A DNA stretch of 51,517 bases from an uncultured Chlorobiaceae bacterium (GTDB taxonomy: Bacteria; Bacteroidota; Chlorobiia; Chlorobiales; Chlorobiaceae). Both the position numbers and the translations under genes were made by a program. The stretch is taken from NCBI GenBank assembly GCA_903866255.1, contig CAIPMW010000067.1:1-51517 (forward strand). Reading direction: 5' to 3'. Below are positions 29,883-38,863 of this stretch, piece after piece; the first letter of the stretch is position 1, and every line of letters starts with the position of its first letter. Under the pieces are notes generated by a model that saw nothing but the letters and a program-made list of their open reading frames with translations, was not told the origin of the DNA and searched no databases.

Positions 29883-31618
29883 GATGGACTCTCCTGTTGC
29901 AGAAGCAGGCTGTCGTGGTAAAAGCCTTTGTTGGCGATCAGCTCTTCGTGGGTGCCGCACTGGGTGATTTTACCCCCGCTGACCACGATGATCTGCTCGG
30001 CTGACCGTATGGTTTCGAGCCGATGGGCAATGATGACGGTGGTTCTTCCTCTCATCAGCTCCTGAATAGAGCAGCGCAGGGCCGCTTCAAGTTCAGGGTC
30101 GGTGTGCGAGGTTGGCTCGTCGAGCACCAGCAGCGGGGCATTTTTCAGGAAAGCCCGGGCAAGGGCCACCCGTTGCGCCTCTCCTCCGCTCAGTCGTGCC
30201 CCCTCTTCGCCGATCATGGTCTCAAGTCCCTCCGGCAGCGTTTTGATAAAGCTGGTGAGTCCGGTCTTGTTCAGTGCGATCTCCATCTCCTCTGCTGAAG
30301 CCTCCGGTTTTGCGAGGCGGATATTCTCCCGTAGTGTAGCGTTAAACAGGTAAGGGTGCTGCGGAACCCATGAAATCTGGCGATGCCACGCTTCAAGCGG
30401 AACGGCATGAATCGGGTTGCCGTCGATGGTGATGCCGCCTGCACCGGGCTCCTGAAAGCGGAGGAGCAGGTTGATCAGGGTACTCTTTCCAGCACCGCTC
30501 GGGCCGATAATGGCGGTGGTTTTACCGGCGGGAATGGTGGCATTGATCCCCTCAAGCGCTGGCTGCGAGCCTCCGGGATAGGTGTAGCTCACCTCAGTGA
30601 AGAGAATGGACCTCTTTCCGGCGATCTCCTGCACGGCAAAAGCAGGCTTCTGCGGGGAAGCAGGGGTGCTTTGATCGAGGATAGCAAAGATCTCTTTTGA
30701 TGCGCTGACTCCTTCCATTCCAGCGTGAAATTTGGTGCCAAGCTGGCGTAGCGGCAGGTAGAAGTCCGGGGTAAGTATCAGCACAAAAAGCGCGTGCTGA
30801 AAGGTGAGCTGACCAGCCATAAGGCGGAGCCCGATACCGACGGCAATCATGGCCGTGCCGATGGTGCCCACCAGTTCGAGGGTCAGGGAGGAGAGAAAGG
30901 CCACCTTCAGGACGCGCATGGTGGCGTGGCGGAACGTTTCGCCCGACTTTTCAATGGCATCATGCTGCCGTTGGCTTTGCGCAAAGAGTTTCAGGGTCGG
31001 CAAGCCTTGCAGCACATCAAGAAAAAAGCCGCTCATTCGGCTCATGGTTTTCCACTGCTTTTCAGTCATGGCGCTGGCCGACTTCCCGATCAGAATCATG
31101 AAAACAGGGATAAGGGGTGCCGTGAGGAGCAGGATGCCGCCGGAGATCGGATCACGCGGCAGTATGGTGCCAGCGATCAGGAGCGGCGTGAAGAGGGCAA
31201 AAAAGATCTGCGGAATGTATTGACTATAGTAAGCATCAAGCGCGTCAACTCCTTTCAGCAGAGTGGTACTGAGTCGTCCGCTCTGTACCGATTTGGCATA
31301 GATCGGCCCGAGTGCGCCAACGGTGCTGGTGAGCCGGGTGAACACCTTTTCGCGGATAATCAGTGTGCCACGGTTTGCTTCAGTATGGGAGAACCAGTTG
31401 AAAGCCATCCGCAGGGTGCTGAAGAGCGCAAAAAAGCCAAGCGGCAGGAAGAGTCTCTCCACGCCGCTTTTCTGGATAAAGGCGCTGTCGATCACCAGAC
31501 TGAGGTAGTAAGCCTGGGCAACCAGCATTCCTGCGGCCAGGATTCCTGATATAATCGAAACGATAAACGGCGTTCGTTCTTCTTGAAGCAACTGAAAGAG
31601 GCGCCGGTCAATATTCAT
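29879..31618 (-). CDS. cydD: CydD subunit of thiol-reductant ABC exporter
   Basis: Protein of 579 residues, partner of CydC. The transmembrane domain covers about 1-310 ('IVSIISGILAAGMLVAQAYY' as first span, 'GGILLLTAPLIPVFMILIG'). The ATPase has Walker A GPSGAGKST, signature 'LSGGEAQRVALARA' and Walker B 'LLVLDEPTSHTD'. It is upstream of and overlaps cydC. The start ATG 31618 is followed by NIDRRLFQLL, a plausible amphipathic N terminus. Confidence 0.92.
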   Translation of the reverse strand: MNIDRRLFQLLQEERTPFIVSIISGILAAGMLVAQAYYLSLVIDSAFIQKSGVERLFLPLGFFALFSTLRMAFNWFSHTEANRGTLIIREKVFTRLTSTVGALGPIYAKSVQSGRLSTTLLKGVDALDAYYSQYIPQIFFALFTPLLIAGTILPRDPISGGILLLTAPLIPVFMILIGKSASAMTEKQWKTMSRMSGFFLDVLQGLPTLKLFAQSQRQHDAIEKSGETFRHATMRVLKVAFLSSLTLELVGTIGTAMIAVGIGLRLMAGQLTFQHALFVLILTPDFYLPLRQLGTKFHAGMEGVSASKEIFAILDQSTPASPQKPAFAVQEIAGKRSILFTEVSYTYPGGSQPALEGINATIPAGKTTAIIGPSGAGKSTLINLLLRFQEPGAGGITIDGNPIHAVPLEAWHRQISWVPQHPYLFNATLRENIRLAKPEASAEEMEIALNKTGLTSFIKTLPEGLETMIGEEGARLSGGEAQRVALARAFLKNAPLLVLDEPTSHTDPELEAALRCSIQELMRGRTTVIIAHRLETIRSAEQIIVVSGGKITQCGTHEELIANKGFYHDSLLLQQESPS

Positions 31619-31764
31619 GGTTCAAGTGTATTCGTTTTTTTGAAAAAGGGGTAACTGCTAATGCTGTATATTTTTGCGATTCGCAGTTTTGTGGCTGATG
31701 CCTTGTTGCGACAGGATAAGCAGGTTGACCAGAAGATATCATTTGCCTGGGAATGACTGAAGTT

Positions 31765-33258
31765 TTAGTCGTTTTCCTCCTTATCAGTCGTAGCGTCGCT
31801 GATTTGAATCGGATATTCCCCGCTGAAACAGGCGGTACAGTAACTGCACGTTTCACCCTCAAACGAAGGCACGCTGTTCATCAATCCCTCCATGGTGAGG
31901 TATTTCAGAGAATCGACACCAATATACTGCCTGATTTTTTCAATTTCCTCCACTTCATTGTCCAGGTTGTCGAACATGTGGGTAAGCAACTGCCGTTTTG
32001 TAGGGAAATCCATACCGTAAAAGCAGGGGTTTGTTATAGGGGGAGAGCTGATGTGCAGGTGGATCGCGGTCGGGTCAGCTTCACGGATCAATTTGATCAG
32101 CATTTTTGCCGTTGTCCCCCGGACTATAGAGTCGTCAACAAGAATAATTGGCCTTCCCTGAAGCACCCCACGAACAATATTGTACTTGGATCGCACTTTG
32201 ATATCGCGGCTGTGAATGCCTGGCTGGATGAAGGTCCTTCCGACATAGTGGTTGCGGATAAGTCCATGCTCAAAACGTGCGGGATTCTCCATTTTGATGC
32301 TCTCCCGGACAAAACCGAGTGCTGCTGTGTTCGACGAGTCGGGAACACTGACCACGGTGAGTTCCTTCTCTTCAGGCTGATGTTTGATTGATGACTCCCG
32401 CGCAAGATTTTTCCCAAGATTTCTTCTCACCTTGTCCACTGAATGGCCAAAAATAAAACTGTCGGGACGGGAAAAATAGACATACTCAAAAATACAGCGT
32501 GCCTTGTGTGTTGAAGAGGGGAGATGGAGTGATGTCAGCTTTTCGTTTGTAACGGCAAGATGATCAATCAGAAGAATTTCACCAGGTTCAATATCGCGAA
32601 TATATTCCGCCTGGATGATATCGAATGCGCAGGTTTCACTGGCAACAATATAGGCCAGTTCGCCGGTGAGAGGATCTACCTTTTTTCCAAGAGCAAGAGG
32701 TCTGAAGCCATAAGGGTCTCTTGCAGCAATCAACTGGTTATTGGCAAGAAGTACTATAGAGTAGGCGCCTTTTACTTGAGATAACGCTTCATAAATCTGG
32801 TGTATCGGCTCTTTTTCTCGGCTCCGGGCCGCAAGATGGGGGATAATCTCTGTATCCGAAGAGGCCTGAAAGATAACTCCCAGCTCGGTCAATTCGCGCC
32901 GCAGGGCACGGGAGTTGGTAAGATTACCGTTGTGAGCTATTGCGAGGCTTCCTGAGCGGTAGGTAAGTGAAAAAGGCTGGATATTGTTTGTTGATGAGGC
33001 GGAACCGGTGGTGGAATAACGGTTATGACCAATTGCGGCATAACCCCCGAGAGAGTCGAAAATAGTCTCATCTCTGAAAACCTCAGCGACAAGCCCCATT
33101 CCCTTATGCTGCTTGAAGAGAGTTCTTTTTTTTGCTTTATTGTACTCGGCTACGACGATACCTGCCGCCTCCTGTCCCCTGTGCTGCAGCGAGTACAGTC
33201 CATAGAAGGTATCTTCTGCGGGAGTTTTTGAATTAAAAACACCGAAAACTCCACACAT
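31765..33258 (-). CDS. purF: Amidophosphoribosyltransferase
   Basis: Protein of 497 residues that commits PRPP to purine synthesis. With ATG 33258 the protein starts MCGVFGVF, placing the nucleophilic Cys at position 2 with no propeptide; an ATG two codons upstream (33264) would bury it. The glutaminase domain shows 'LQHRGQEAAGI', 'GHNRYSTTG' and 'LAIAHNGNLTN'. The PRPP site is 'IILVDDSIVRGTTAK' and 'PCFYGMDFPT' lies further on. Complete. It is divergent from the kdsC-like gene. Confidence 0.96.
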   Translation of the reverse strand: MCGVFGVFNSKTPAEDTFYGLYSLQHRGQEAAGIVVAEYNKAKKRTLFKQHKGMGLVAEVFRDETIFDSLGGYAAIGHNRYSTTGSASSTNNIQPFSLTYRSGSLAIAHNGNLTNSRALRRELTELGVIFQASSDTEIIPHLAARSREKEPIHQIYEALSQVKGAYSIVLLANNQLIAARDPYGFRPLALGKKVDPLTGELAYIVASETCAFDIIQAEYIRDIEPGEILLIDHLAVTNEKLTSLHLPSSTHKARCIFEYVYFSRPDSFIFGHSVDKVRRNLGKNLARESSIKHQPEEKELTVVSVPDSSNTAALGFVRESIKMENPARFEHGLIRNHYVGRTFIQPGIHSRDIKVRSKYNIVRGVLQGRPIILVDDSIVRGTTAKMLIKLIREADPTAIHLHISSPPITNPCFYGMDFPTKRQLLTHMFDNLDNEVEEIEKIRQYIGVDSLKYLTMEGLMNSVPSFEGETCSYCTACFSGEYPIQISDATTDKEEND

Positions 33259-33477
33259 AAGCATGGTATGTTAAAGTTGAGAAACCGCCCAATTTGACCT
33301 TCACCCCTCATGATGACGATGAACATAACGATTCAGAGCATAAATTGAAAGAGCGCTGAATCTTTTTAACAAAGAGCGCTACATCGCCTTGTTGCTTTCT
33401 CTTGCTGTGAAATACGGGAAATGTCATATATTAGCCTGCAGAAAATCACTTTATTGCGCGGAAACGCTTTATTTCCT

Positions 33478-33996
33478 ATGCTGTCATTAACAATTGATGA
33501 ACTCAAACAGAGGGCAGGCAAGATAAAACTTGTTATTTCTGACAATGATGGTGTTTTCACCGATACCGGTGTTTACTATTCTGACAGGGGTGAGGAGATG
33601 AAATGTTATTCCATAAGGGACGGAATGGGCGTTGAACGGCTTGGAAAGGTTGGCATTGAGACCTGCATCATGACAGGCGAGGTTTCTCCCAGTCTCAGAA
33701 AGCGTGCTGAAAAGCTTGGCATGAAGCGGCTTTATCTTGGAGTCAAAGACAAGCTTTCAATGGTTGAAACTGTTTTGGCCGAGACAGGACTCCGCAGATG
33801 TGAGTTGGCCTATATCGGTGACGATGTGAACGATATGGCGATTATGGCAGAGATAGCGAAGGAGGGTTTGACGGCATCACCTCATGACGCTATGCATTTT
33901 GTTGAGCCATGCAGCCACTACAAAACCAAAGCTGATGGCGGGCACGGAGCATTTCGCGACTTTGCTGAGTGGCTCATTATGCTGAGAAATTCCTGA
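33478..33996 (+). CDS. HAD phosphatase, KdsC (KDO-8-phosphate phosphatase) type
   Basis: Protein of 172 residues from ATG 33478 (MLSLTIDEL); an upstream ATG at 33421 would add 19 residues. The HAD nucleophile motif is 'SDNDGVFTDTGVYY', keeping both catalytic Asp residues with Asn between. 'SIRDGMGVERL', 'IMTGE', 'YLGVKDKL' and 'YIGDDVNDMAIM' follow the YrbI/KdsC layout (tetrameric C0 HADs without cap domain). KdsC frees KDO from its phosphate; relatives act on nonulosonate phosphates. The neuB-like gene 82 bases downstream makes a nonulosonate role worth considering. Confidence 0.85.
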   Translation: MLSLTIDELKQRAGKIKLVISDNDGVFTDTGVYYSDRGEEMKCYSIRDGMGVERLGKVGIETCIMTGEVSPSLRKRAEKLGMKRLYLGVKDKLSMVETVLAETGLRRCELAYIGDDVNDMAIMAEIAKEGLTASPHDAMHFVEPCSHYKTKADGGHGAFRDFAEWLIMLRNS

Positions 33997-34078
33997 GTAT
34001 ATTTTTTGTTTTATTAACATCGATTCCTGACATTCCAATCGAAATACAATGGATGGTTCGTTTTACCACTATAATAAT

Positions 34079-34948
34079 ATGGCCGAAGTCACTATAGGGA
34101 ACAGAATGGTTGGGGACGGGCATCCCGTCTTTGTTATTGCTGAAATCGGCATCAATCATAACGGGTCGATGGAGGTCGCCAAAAAGCTTATTGAGGGTGC
34201 GGCTCATGCTGGCTGCGATGCGGTCAAGTTTCAGAAGCGTACCCCTGAGATTTGTGTGCCCAAAGATCAGCGCGACATTGAGCGTGATACTCCCTGGGGT
34301 CGCATGAAATACATCGACTATCGCCACAAGGTTGAGTTTGGGCTTGAGGAGTATCAGGAGATTGACCGTTACAGCAAGGAGCATGGTATCCTCTGGTTTG
34401 CATCCTGCTGGGATGAAGAGTCTGTTGATTTTATGGAACAGTTTGAGCCCCCTTGTTACAAGGCGGCCTCTGCTTCTCTCACAGATCTTCCTCTTTTGAA
34501 GAAGACCGCTGCCACCGGGCGTCCGCTGATCATATCAACCGGCATGTCAACAATGGATGAAGTTGAACAGACGGTGAAAGAGCTTGGTACCGATAACCTC
34601 CTTATTGCCCACACCAACTCCACCTATCCCTCTCCCATTGATGAGCTGAATCTCAGGATGATTACCTCCCTGAAGGCCCTTTATCCATCCGCACCGATTG
34701 GCTATTCCGGCCATGAAGTGGGGCTCTCAACCACCTGGGCGGCGGTGGCTCTTGGTGCCACTTTTGTTGAGCGTCACGTGACGCTTGATCGTGCGATGTG
34801 GGGATCAGACCAGGCTGCGTCAGTAGAACTTTCGGGCATGGCGAGGCTTGTCTCCAATATTCGTGACATTGAAAAAGCTCTTGGTGATGGTGTCAAACGT
34901 CTTTATGACGGTGAAGCCGCCGCCCGAAAAAAACTGCGTCGATCCTGA
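34079..34948 (+). CDS. NeuB-family sialic/nonulosonic acid synthase-like, no SAF domain
   Basis: Protein of 289 residues from ATG 34079 (MAEVTIGNR); an ATG at 34049 would add ten residues. The TIM-barrel of NeuB is clear: 'FVIAEIGINHNGSMEVAKKL', 'GCDAVKFQKRTPE', 'GILWFASCWDEES', 'CYKAASASLTD', 'IISTGMSTMDEV', 'AHTNSTYPSP', 'IGYSGHEVGLS' and 'FVERHVTLDRAMWGSDQ'. NeuB condenses PEP with an N-acetyl-mannosamine-type sugar. The usual C-terminal antifreeze-like SAF domain (~60 residues) is absent. It is downstream of the KdsC-like phosphatase. Confidence 0.85.
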   Translation: MAEVTIGNRMVGDGHPVFVIAEIGINHNGSMEVAKKLIEGAAHAGCDAVKFQKRTPEICVPKDQRDIERDTPWGRMKYIDYRHKVEFGLEEYQEIDRYSKEHGILWFASCWDEESVDFMEQFEPPCYKAASASLTDLPLLKKTAATGRPLIISTGMSTMDEVEQTVKELGTDNLLIAHTNSTYPSPIDELNLRMITSLKALYPSAPIGYSGHEVGLSTTWAAVALGATFVERHVTLDRAMWGSDQAASVELSGMARLVSNIRDIEKALGDGVKRLYDGEAAARKKLRRS

Positions 34949-35093
34949 CCATGAAGTGTTTCCTGTTTCAACACTGTCGCGGTCATTGGTGATCAACAGT
35001 TGTTTACTCTGAAACTCTCCTACTGTCGAGTCATGCATACAGAGACCGCTGAATTATGGTTATTAGGACTGGCATTAATCGATTATCTATATT

Positions 35094-35111
35094 CTATAAA
35101 ATACTTTATAG
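35094..35111. promoter_or_regulatory. Short palindrome upstream of htpG
   Basis: Perfect inverted repeat CTATAAA (35094-35100), loop ATAC, TTTATAG (35105-35111), 72 bases before the htpG start in AT-rich DNA. It could be an operator or promoter element for the chaperone gene. It is not the CIRCE heat-shock element. Evidence is symmetry and place only. Confidence 0.3.
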
Positions 35112-35182
35112 GATATGCGAGAAATAAGCCTATACGACTTTATACGCATGTCATGACACTACAATAATCTTTATATTTTATC

Positions 35183-37075
35183 ATGAGTAATACCACAAAT
35201 AACGGCACACTGCCAGTTCAGGAGTTTGAATACAAGGCTGAGATGAAGCAGCTACTGGATCTTATTGTTCATTCACTCTACACTCACCCTGAAATTTATC
35301 TCAGGGAGCTGATTTCAAATGCCTCCGATGCGTTGAGTAAAGTGCGCTTCAATGCACTGACCGATCAGGACATTCTTGACAAGGAGGCTGAACTCGCAGT
35401 CAGGATAACCATTGATTCAAAGGAGATGACCTTTGCCATTGAAGACAGTGGTGTTGGCATGACGGAAGAGGAGTTGATTGCGAATCTTGGAACTGTTGCA
35501 AAGTCGGGGACACTCAGCTTTATGCAGTCGCTCAAAGAGCAGCAGCAACAGCTTGATGGAAACCTTATCGGCCAGTTTGGTGTCGGTTTCTACTCAGTGT
35601 TTATGGTTACCGAAGAGGTTACGGTAGAGACAAGAAGCGCCCGTACCGATTCCCAGGGATATCGCTGGCGCTCCGCAGGGCAGGGAACCTATACGATTGA
35701 AAAAATTGATAAAGCCTCTCGTGGCACCCGTATCTCCTTCAAACTGAAGGAGGAGCACAAAGAGTTTGCCGAGGAGTACCGCGTTGAACAGATTATCAAG
35801 AAATACTCCAACTTTGTTGACTTTCCCATCTATCTTGGCGAAAAACAGGTCAACAGTGTTACTGCGCTCTGGCAGCGTTCGAAAAACGAGCTGAAAGATG
35901 AAGAGGTCAATGAGTTTTACAAATTCATTGCCAACGACTATAACGATCCCCTTGACTATCTTCCGGTATCAGTTGAGGGGATGGTGAGCTTCAAGGCGCT
36001 CCTGTTTCTTCCCAAAGAGGCTCCGCCCGAAATGCTGTATCGGCAGGGAGAACTCGAAAATCATGGCCCGCAGCTCTACGTAAAAAAGGTTCTGATACAG
36101 AACGAGTGTCGCGATCTGCTCCCCGAGTACCTCCGCTTTATCGCCGGTGTGGTTGATACCGAGGATCTCTCGCTCAATGTTTCAAGAGAGGTGGTGCAGT
36201 CAAGCCCGGTGATGGCTAAAATTCGCCAGATTCTTACCGGCAAGATTCTTGGATGGTTTGAAACTCTTGCCAAGGAGCAGCCTGAAAAGTTCAAAACTTT
36301 TTATAAGGCGTTTGGTCCCATTATCAAGATTGGCCTCAATACGGACTTCACCAATCGCGACAAGCTTATTGAGCTGCTCCGTTTTGAGAGCACAAAAACT
36401 GCTGAAGGTGAATATGTGACACTCAGGGAGTACTTGGAAAGAATGGGGGAGGAGCAGAAAGAGATCTACTACCACTCTGGAACCAGTCGGGCGCAGCTTC
36501 TTGCCCATCCAAATCTTGAGTATTTCCAGAATATGAATATTGAGGTGCTGCTTTTGAGTGATCCGGTAGATGTCTTTGTTATTCCATCGATTCATGAGTT
36601 CGATAAAAAGCCGCTGAAATCCATTGAAAAACCGGACATCGATTTTTCAAAGCAGAAGCAGAAAAAAGAGGGTGCCGAGCCGCTTCCCGAGAATCTTCTC
36701 TCCCCGGTGTTACAGCTTTTCCGTGAAACACTTTCAGAGGAGATTGAGGATGTTATTGAGTCGCACCGGCTGGTCAATTCACCGGTGACGCTGGTGAGCG
36801 GAAAGGATGGGCTCGACAGCCAGATGGAGAAGATGATGAAGATGATGCAGGCGAATATGCCGGCGGCCAAAAGGATTCTGGAGGTCAATATCTCTCATCC
36901 GATTATCCGCAACCTTTCCGGGATGCTTATTGCCAATTCTGGTAACCCATTGATCAAAACGGTTATCAGGCAGCTTTATGAAGGTGCTCTCTTTCTTGAG
37001 GGAGGGCTTGATTCGACCACAGCATTTTTATCAAGAATGAACGAGTTGATTGAGGCAGCAACACTCTCCAGATGA
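35183..37075 (+). CDS. htpG: Molecular chaperone HtpG (Hsp90)
   Basis: Protein of 630 residues. The N-terminal GHKL ATPase shows '[18 protein letters not shown]', '[14 protein letters not shown]', 'IAKSG'-like '[10 protein letters not shown]' and '[12 protein letters not shown]'. The middle domain has '[15 protein letters not shown]', with the catalytic Arg loop, and the C-terminal dimerisation part holds a Met-rich patch '[12 protein letters not shown]'. Length and order match bacterial Hsp90. It is preceded by ~230 bases of AT-rich DNA with a small palindrome and followed after 32 bases by the ferritin/VIT gene. Confidence 0.97.
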   Translation: MSNTTNNGTLPVQEFEYKAEMKQLLDLIVHSLYTHPEIYLRELISNASDALSKVRFNALTDQDILDKEAELAVRITIDSKEMTFAIEDSGVGMTEEELIANLGTVAKSGTLSFMQSLKEQQQQLDGNLIGQFGVGFYSVFMVTEEVTVETRSARTDSQGYRWRSAGQGTYTIEKIDKASRGTRISFKLKEEHKEFAEEYRVEQIIKKYSNFVDFPIYLGEKQVNSVTALWQRSKNELKDEEVNEFYKFIANDYNDPLDYLPVSVEGMVSFKALLFLPKEAPPEMLYRQGELENHGPQLYVKKVLIQNECRDLLPEYLRFIAGVVDTEDLSLNVSREVVQSSPVMAKIRQILTGKILGWFETLAKEQPEKFKTFYKAFGPIIKIGLNTDFTNRDKLIELLRFESTKTAEGEYVTLREYLERMGEEQKEIYYHSGTSRAQLLAHPNLEYFQNMNIEVLLLSDPVDVFVIPSIHEFDKKPLKSIEKPDIDFSKQKQKKEGAEPLPENLLSPVLQLFRETLSEEIEDVIESHRLVNSPVTLVSGKDGLDSQMEKMMKMMQANMPAAKRILEVNISHPIIRNLSGMLIANSGNPLIKTVIRQLYEGALFLEGGLDSTTAFLSRMNELIEAATLSR

Positions 37076-37107
37076 GAGGAGATTCAATAATCTAAACCAA
37101 TGAATTC

Positions 37108-37986
37108 GTGAACAAGGGAAGGGGCTTCGATGCAAGGGAAATTGCGGTTTTTCAGCGGAATGAAATAACCGAGCATCATATTTATAAAAATCTTTCAGGC
37201 AAGGTAAGCGGCATTAAAAATAGACGCATACTTTCCCAGATTGCTGATGATGAGATGCGTCACTATAATGTCTGGAAAAACTATACACGGAAAGATATCA
37301 GCCCCGACCGCTTCAAGGTGTGGTTTTATATGTTGCTCACGACGCTGTTCGGTTTTTCCTTTGGCATAAGGTTGATGGAAAATGGTGAAAAAAAAGCTCA
37401 TGCGCTCTATACCCTTTTTCCAGGTTCTCTCAAGGAGGTAAACGGTATTGTTCGTGACGAAGAGGAGCATGAACAGGCTCTGTTGATGCTCCTCGACGAA
37501 GATCGACTCAGATACACTGGTTCAATAGTGCTAGGCCTGAGCGGAGTGATTGTTGAGTTGACGGGCGTGCTGGCGGGCCTTACCTGTCTTTTGCATAACA
37601 CAACAGAGGTTGCTCTTATCGCCTCCATTACAGGCATAGCCTTATCTTTCTCCATGGCGGCGTCCGGGTACCTTTCTACAAAAAATGAGCCTGAGGGGAA
37701 AAACCCGTTTCTTGTATCATTATTTACAGGAGTTGCCTCTATTTTTACTTTGCTGGCGCTGATAGCACCCTATCTTCTTCTTCAAGATCGCTCTGTCTGC
37801 CTTGGCATCTCTTTATTTATTATGGTCTGTATCACAGGCTTTTTCAACTACTACCTTTCTGTTACGAGTGCTCTGACTTACAAAAGCCGTTTTTTTGAGA
37901 TGGCGGGGCTGAGTTTCACTGTGGCCGCGCTGACTTTTCTGGCTGGTTATGCCATAAATTATCTCTTTCCTGGTGTTATACTGTAG
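37108..37986 (+). CDS. Ferritin-like / VIT membrane protein (MbfA-type iron exporter)
   Basis: Protein of 292 residues starting at GTG 37108. The N-terminal ~130 residues resemble a rubrerythrin-type diiron domain: E in 'QRNEITEHHIYKNLS', 'ADDEMRHYNVW' and 'VRDEEEHEQALL' give the repeated E-x-x-H ligands. The rest is a VIT1/CCC1-like membrane domain with five predicted spans ('GLSGVIVELTGVLAGLTCLL', 'VALIASITGIALSFSMAASGYLS'). Such fusions (MbfA, 'erythrin-VIT') export iron and protect against peroxide. The place behind htpG may point to stress response. Confidence 0.82.
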   Translation: MNKGRGFDAREIAVFQRNEITEHHIYKNLSGKVSGIKNRRILSQIADDEMRHYNVWKNYTRKDISPDRFKVWFYMLLTTLFGFSFGIRLMENGEKKAHALYTLFPGSLKEVNGIVRDEEEHEQALLMLLDEDRLRYTGSIVLGLSGVIVELTGVLAGLTCLLHNTTEVALIASITGIALSFSMAASGYLSTKNEPEGKNPFLVSLFTGVASIFTLLALIAPYLLLQDRSVCLGISLFIMVCITGFFNYYLSVTSALTYKSRFFEMAGLSFTVAALTFLAGYAINYLFPGVIL

Positions 37987-38340
37987 TTCATGTCAGGCAG
38001 TGGCTCCGATTGCATCGACAAAGCAATCGCTGGCGTGTTTCTTTTGAGAAACGTATCGTCCACAAAGAACGTGATTCCTCCCTTAATGCATTCAAAGATA
38101 AAGATTCCCTTTCTCCACAGAATCATATTGCCAGCGAGCACTTTTTGTTGGTCGGATGGCTTAATGATTCAAGTACTTCATAGTTGTGTCGGGGAAAACG
38201 TGGCAAATATGCCAATGAAGATAGAGACCGGAGCTGACAAGAATCATTCGCTCAAAGGGATTACTTAAAAAAAAATGTAAATTACCATTTCGTTGCAGAG
38301 ATAAGCTGCTTGATCACATTCACCTAACCAACTAACAGTT
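37987..38340. other. Intergenic region before the usp gene
   Basis: About 350 bases with no convincing gene. Short open frames on both strands (up to 92 codons, 37990-38268 plus) lack ribosome-binding sites and recognisable motifs. The last ~80 bases are AT-rich (including an A-run at 38267-38276) and probably contain the promoter of the stress-protein gene. No repeat shared with the rest of the window was noticed. Confidence 0.4.
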
Positions 38341-38817
38341 ATGATACATCTTATAAAAATACTTTGTCCCACTGATTACTCATCAACATCGGATAACGCT
38401 GTGCGCTATGCCGTTGATTTTTCACGAAAAGTTGGTGCTCATGTCCGGTTCCTGCATATCCCCACTCCCGGAGCTGCCCCGGAAAAATACGAATTTAGTT
38501 CGGCTGATGAGCTGGGCTCTACAGCTCGGACGGAAGAGCACGGTGATTTAGCTCCTCACAATTTTTCGGAGCTGCTTACTGCTGAGCAAAAAAGTGGTTT
38601 GAATGCTGATTTTCGTGTTATTAACGGAGATGCAGCCACAGTTATAGCGGAACAGGCACTATCCTGGGGAGCCGATTTGATCATCATGGGCTTTCATGGT
38701 CGAACTGGTCGGGAAAGACTTATGATGGGCAGTGTCTCTGAAGAGGTATTTCGCTGTTCTGATGTCCCTGTATTGCTGGTCAAGAAGCAGGCTGCCGATA
38801 AAATTTTTGTGGAGTGA
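38341..38817 (+). CDS. Universal stress protein (UspA family)
   Basis: Protein of 158 residues. It begins 'IKILCPTDYSSTSDNAVRYAVDFSRK' (the Usp N-terminal strand with Asp), and ends with 'WGADLIIMGFHGRTGRERLMMGSVSEEVFRCSDVPVLLVKK'. The G-x2-G-x9-G-S pattern in the last part is the ATP-binding signature of UspA/MJ0577 proteins. Cytosolic, probably dimeric, stress-related role not defined. It stands 46 bases before the fumarase gene and could share its transcript. Confidence 0.9.
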   Translation: MIHLIKILCPTDYSSTSDNAVRYAVDFSRKVGAHVRFLHIPTPGAAPEKYEFSSADELGSTARTEEHGDLAPHNFSELLTAEQKSGLNADFRVINGDAATVIAEQALSWGADLIIMGFHGRTGRERLMMGSVSEEVFRCSDVPVLLVKKQAADKIFVE

Positions 38818-38863
38818 CGGTATCCACCGTCGAAGTTTTATTTAATTTTACTTCCCACATTCT

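Noticed and set aside
28524-31549. Long plus-strand frames (up to 251 codons) opposite cydC and cydD
   Set aside because: They are mirror frames of GC-rich ABC transporter genes, with no recognisable domains. The minus-strand genes have all family motifs.
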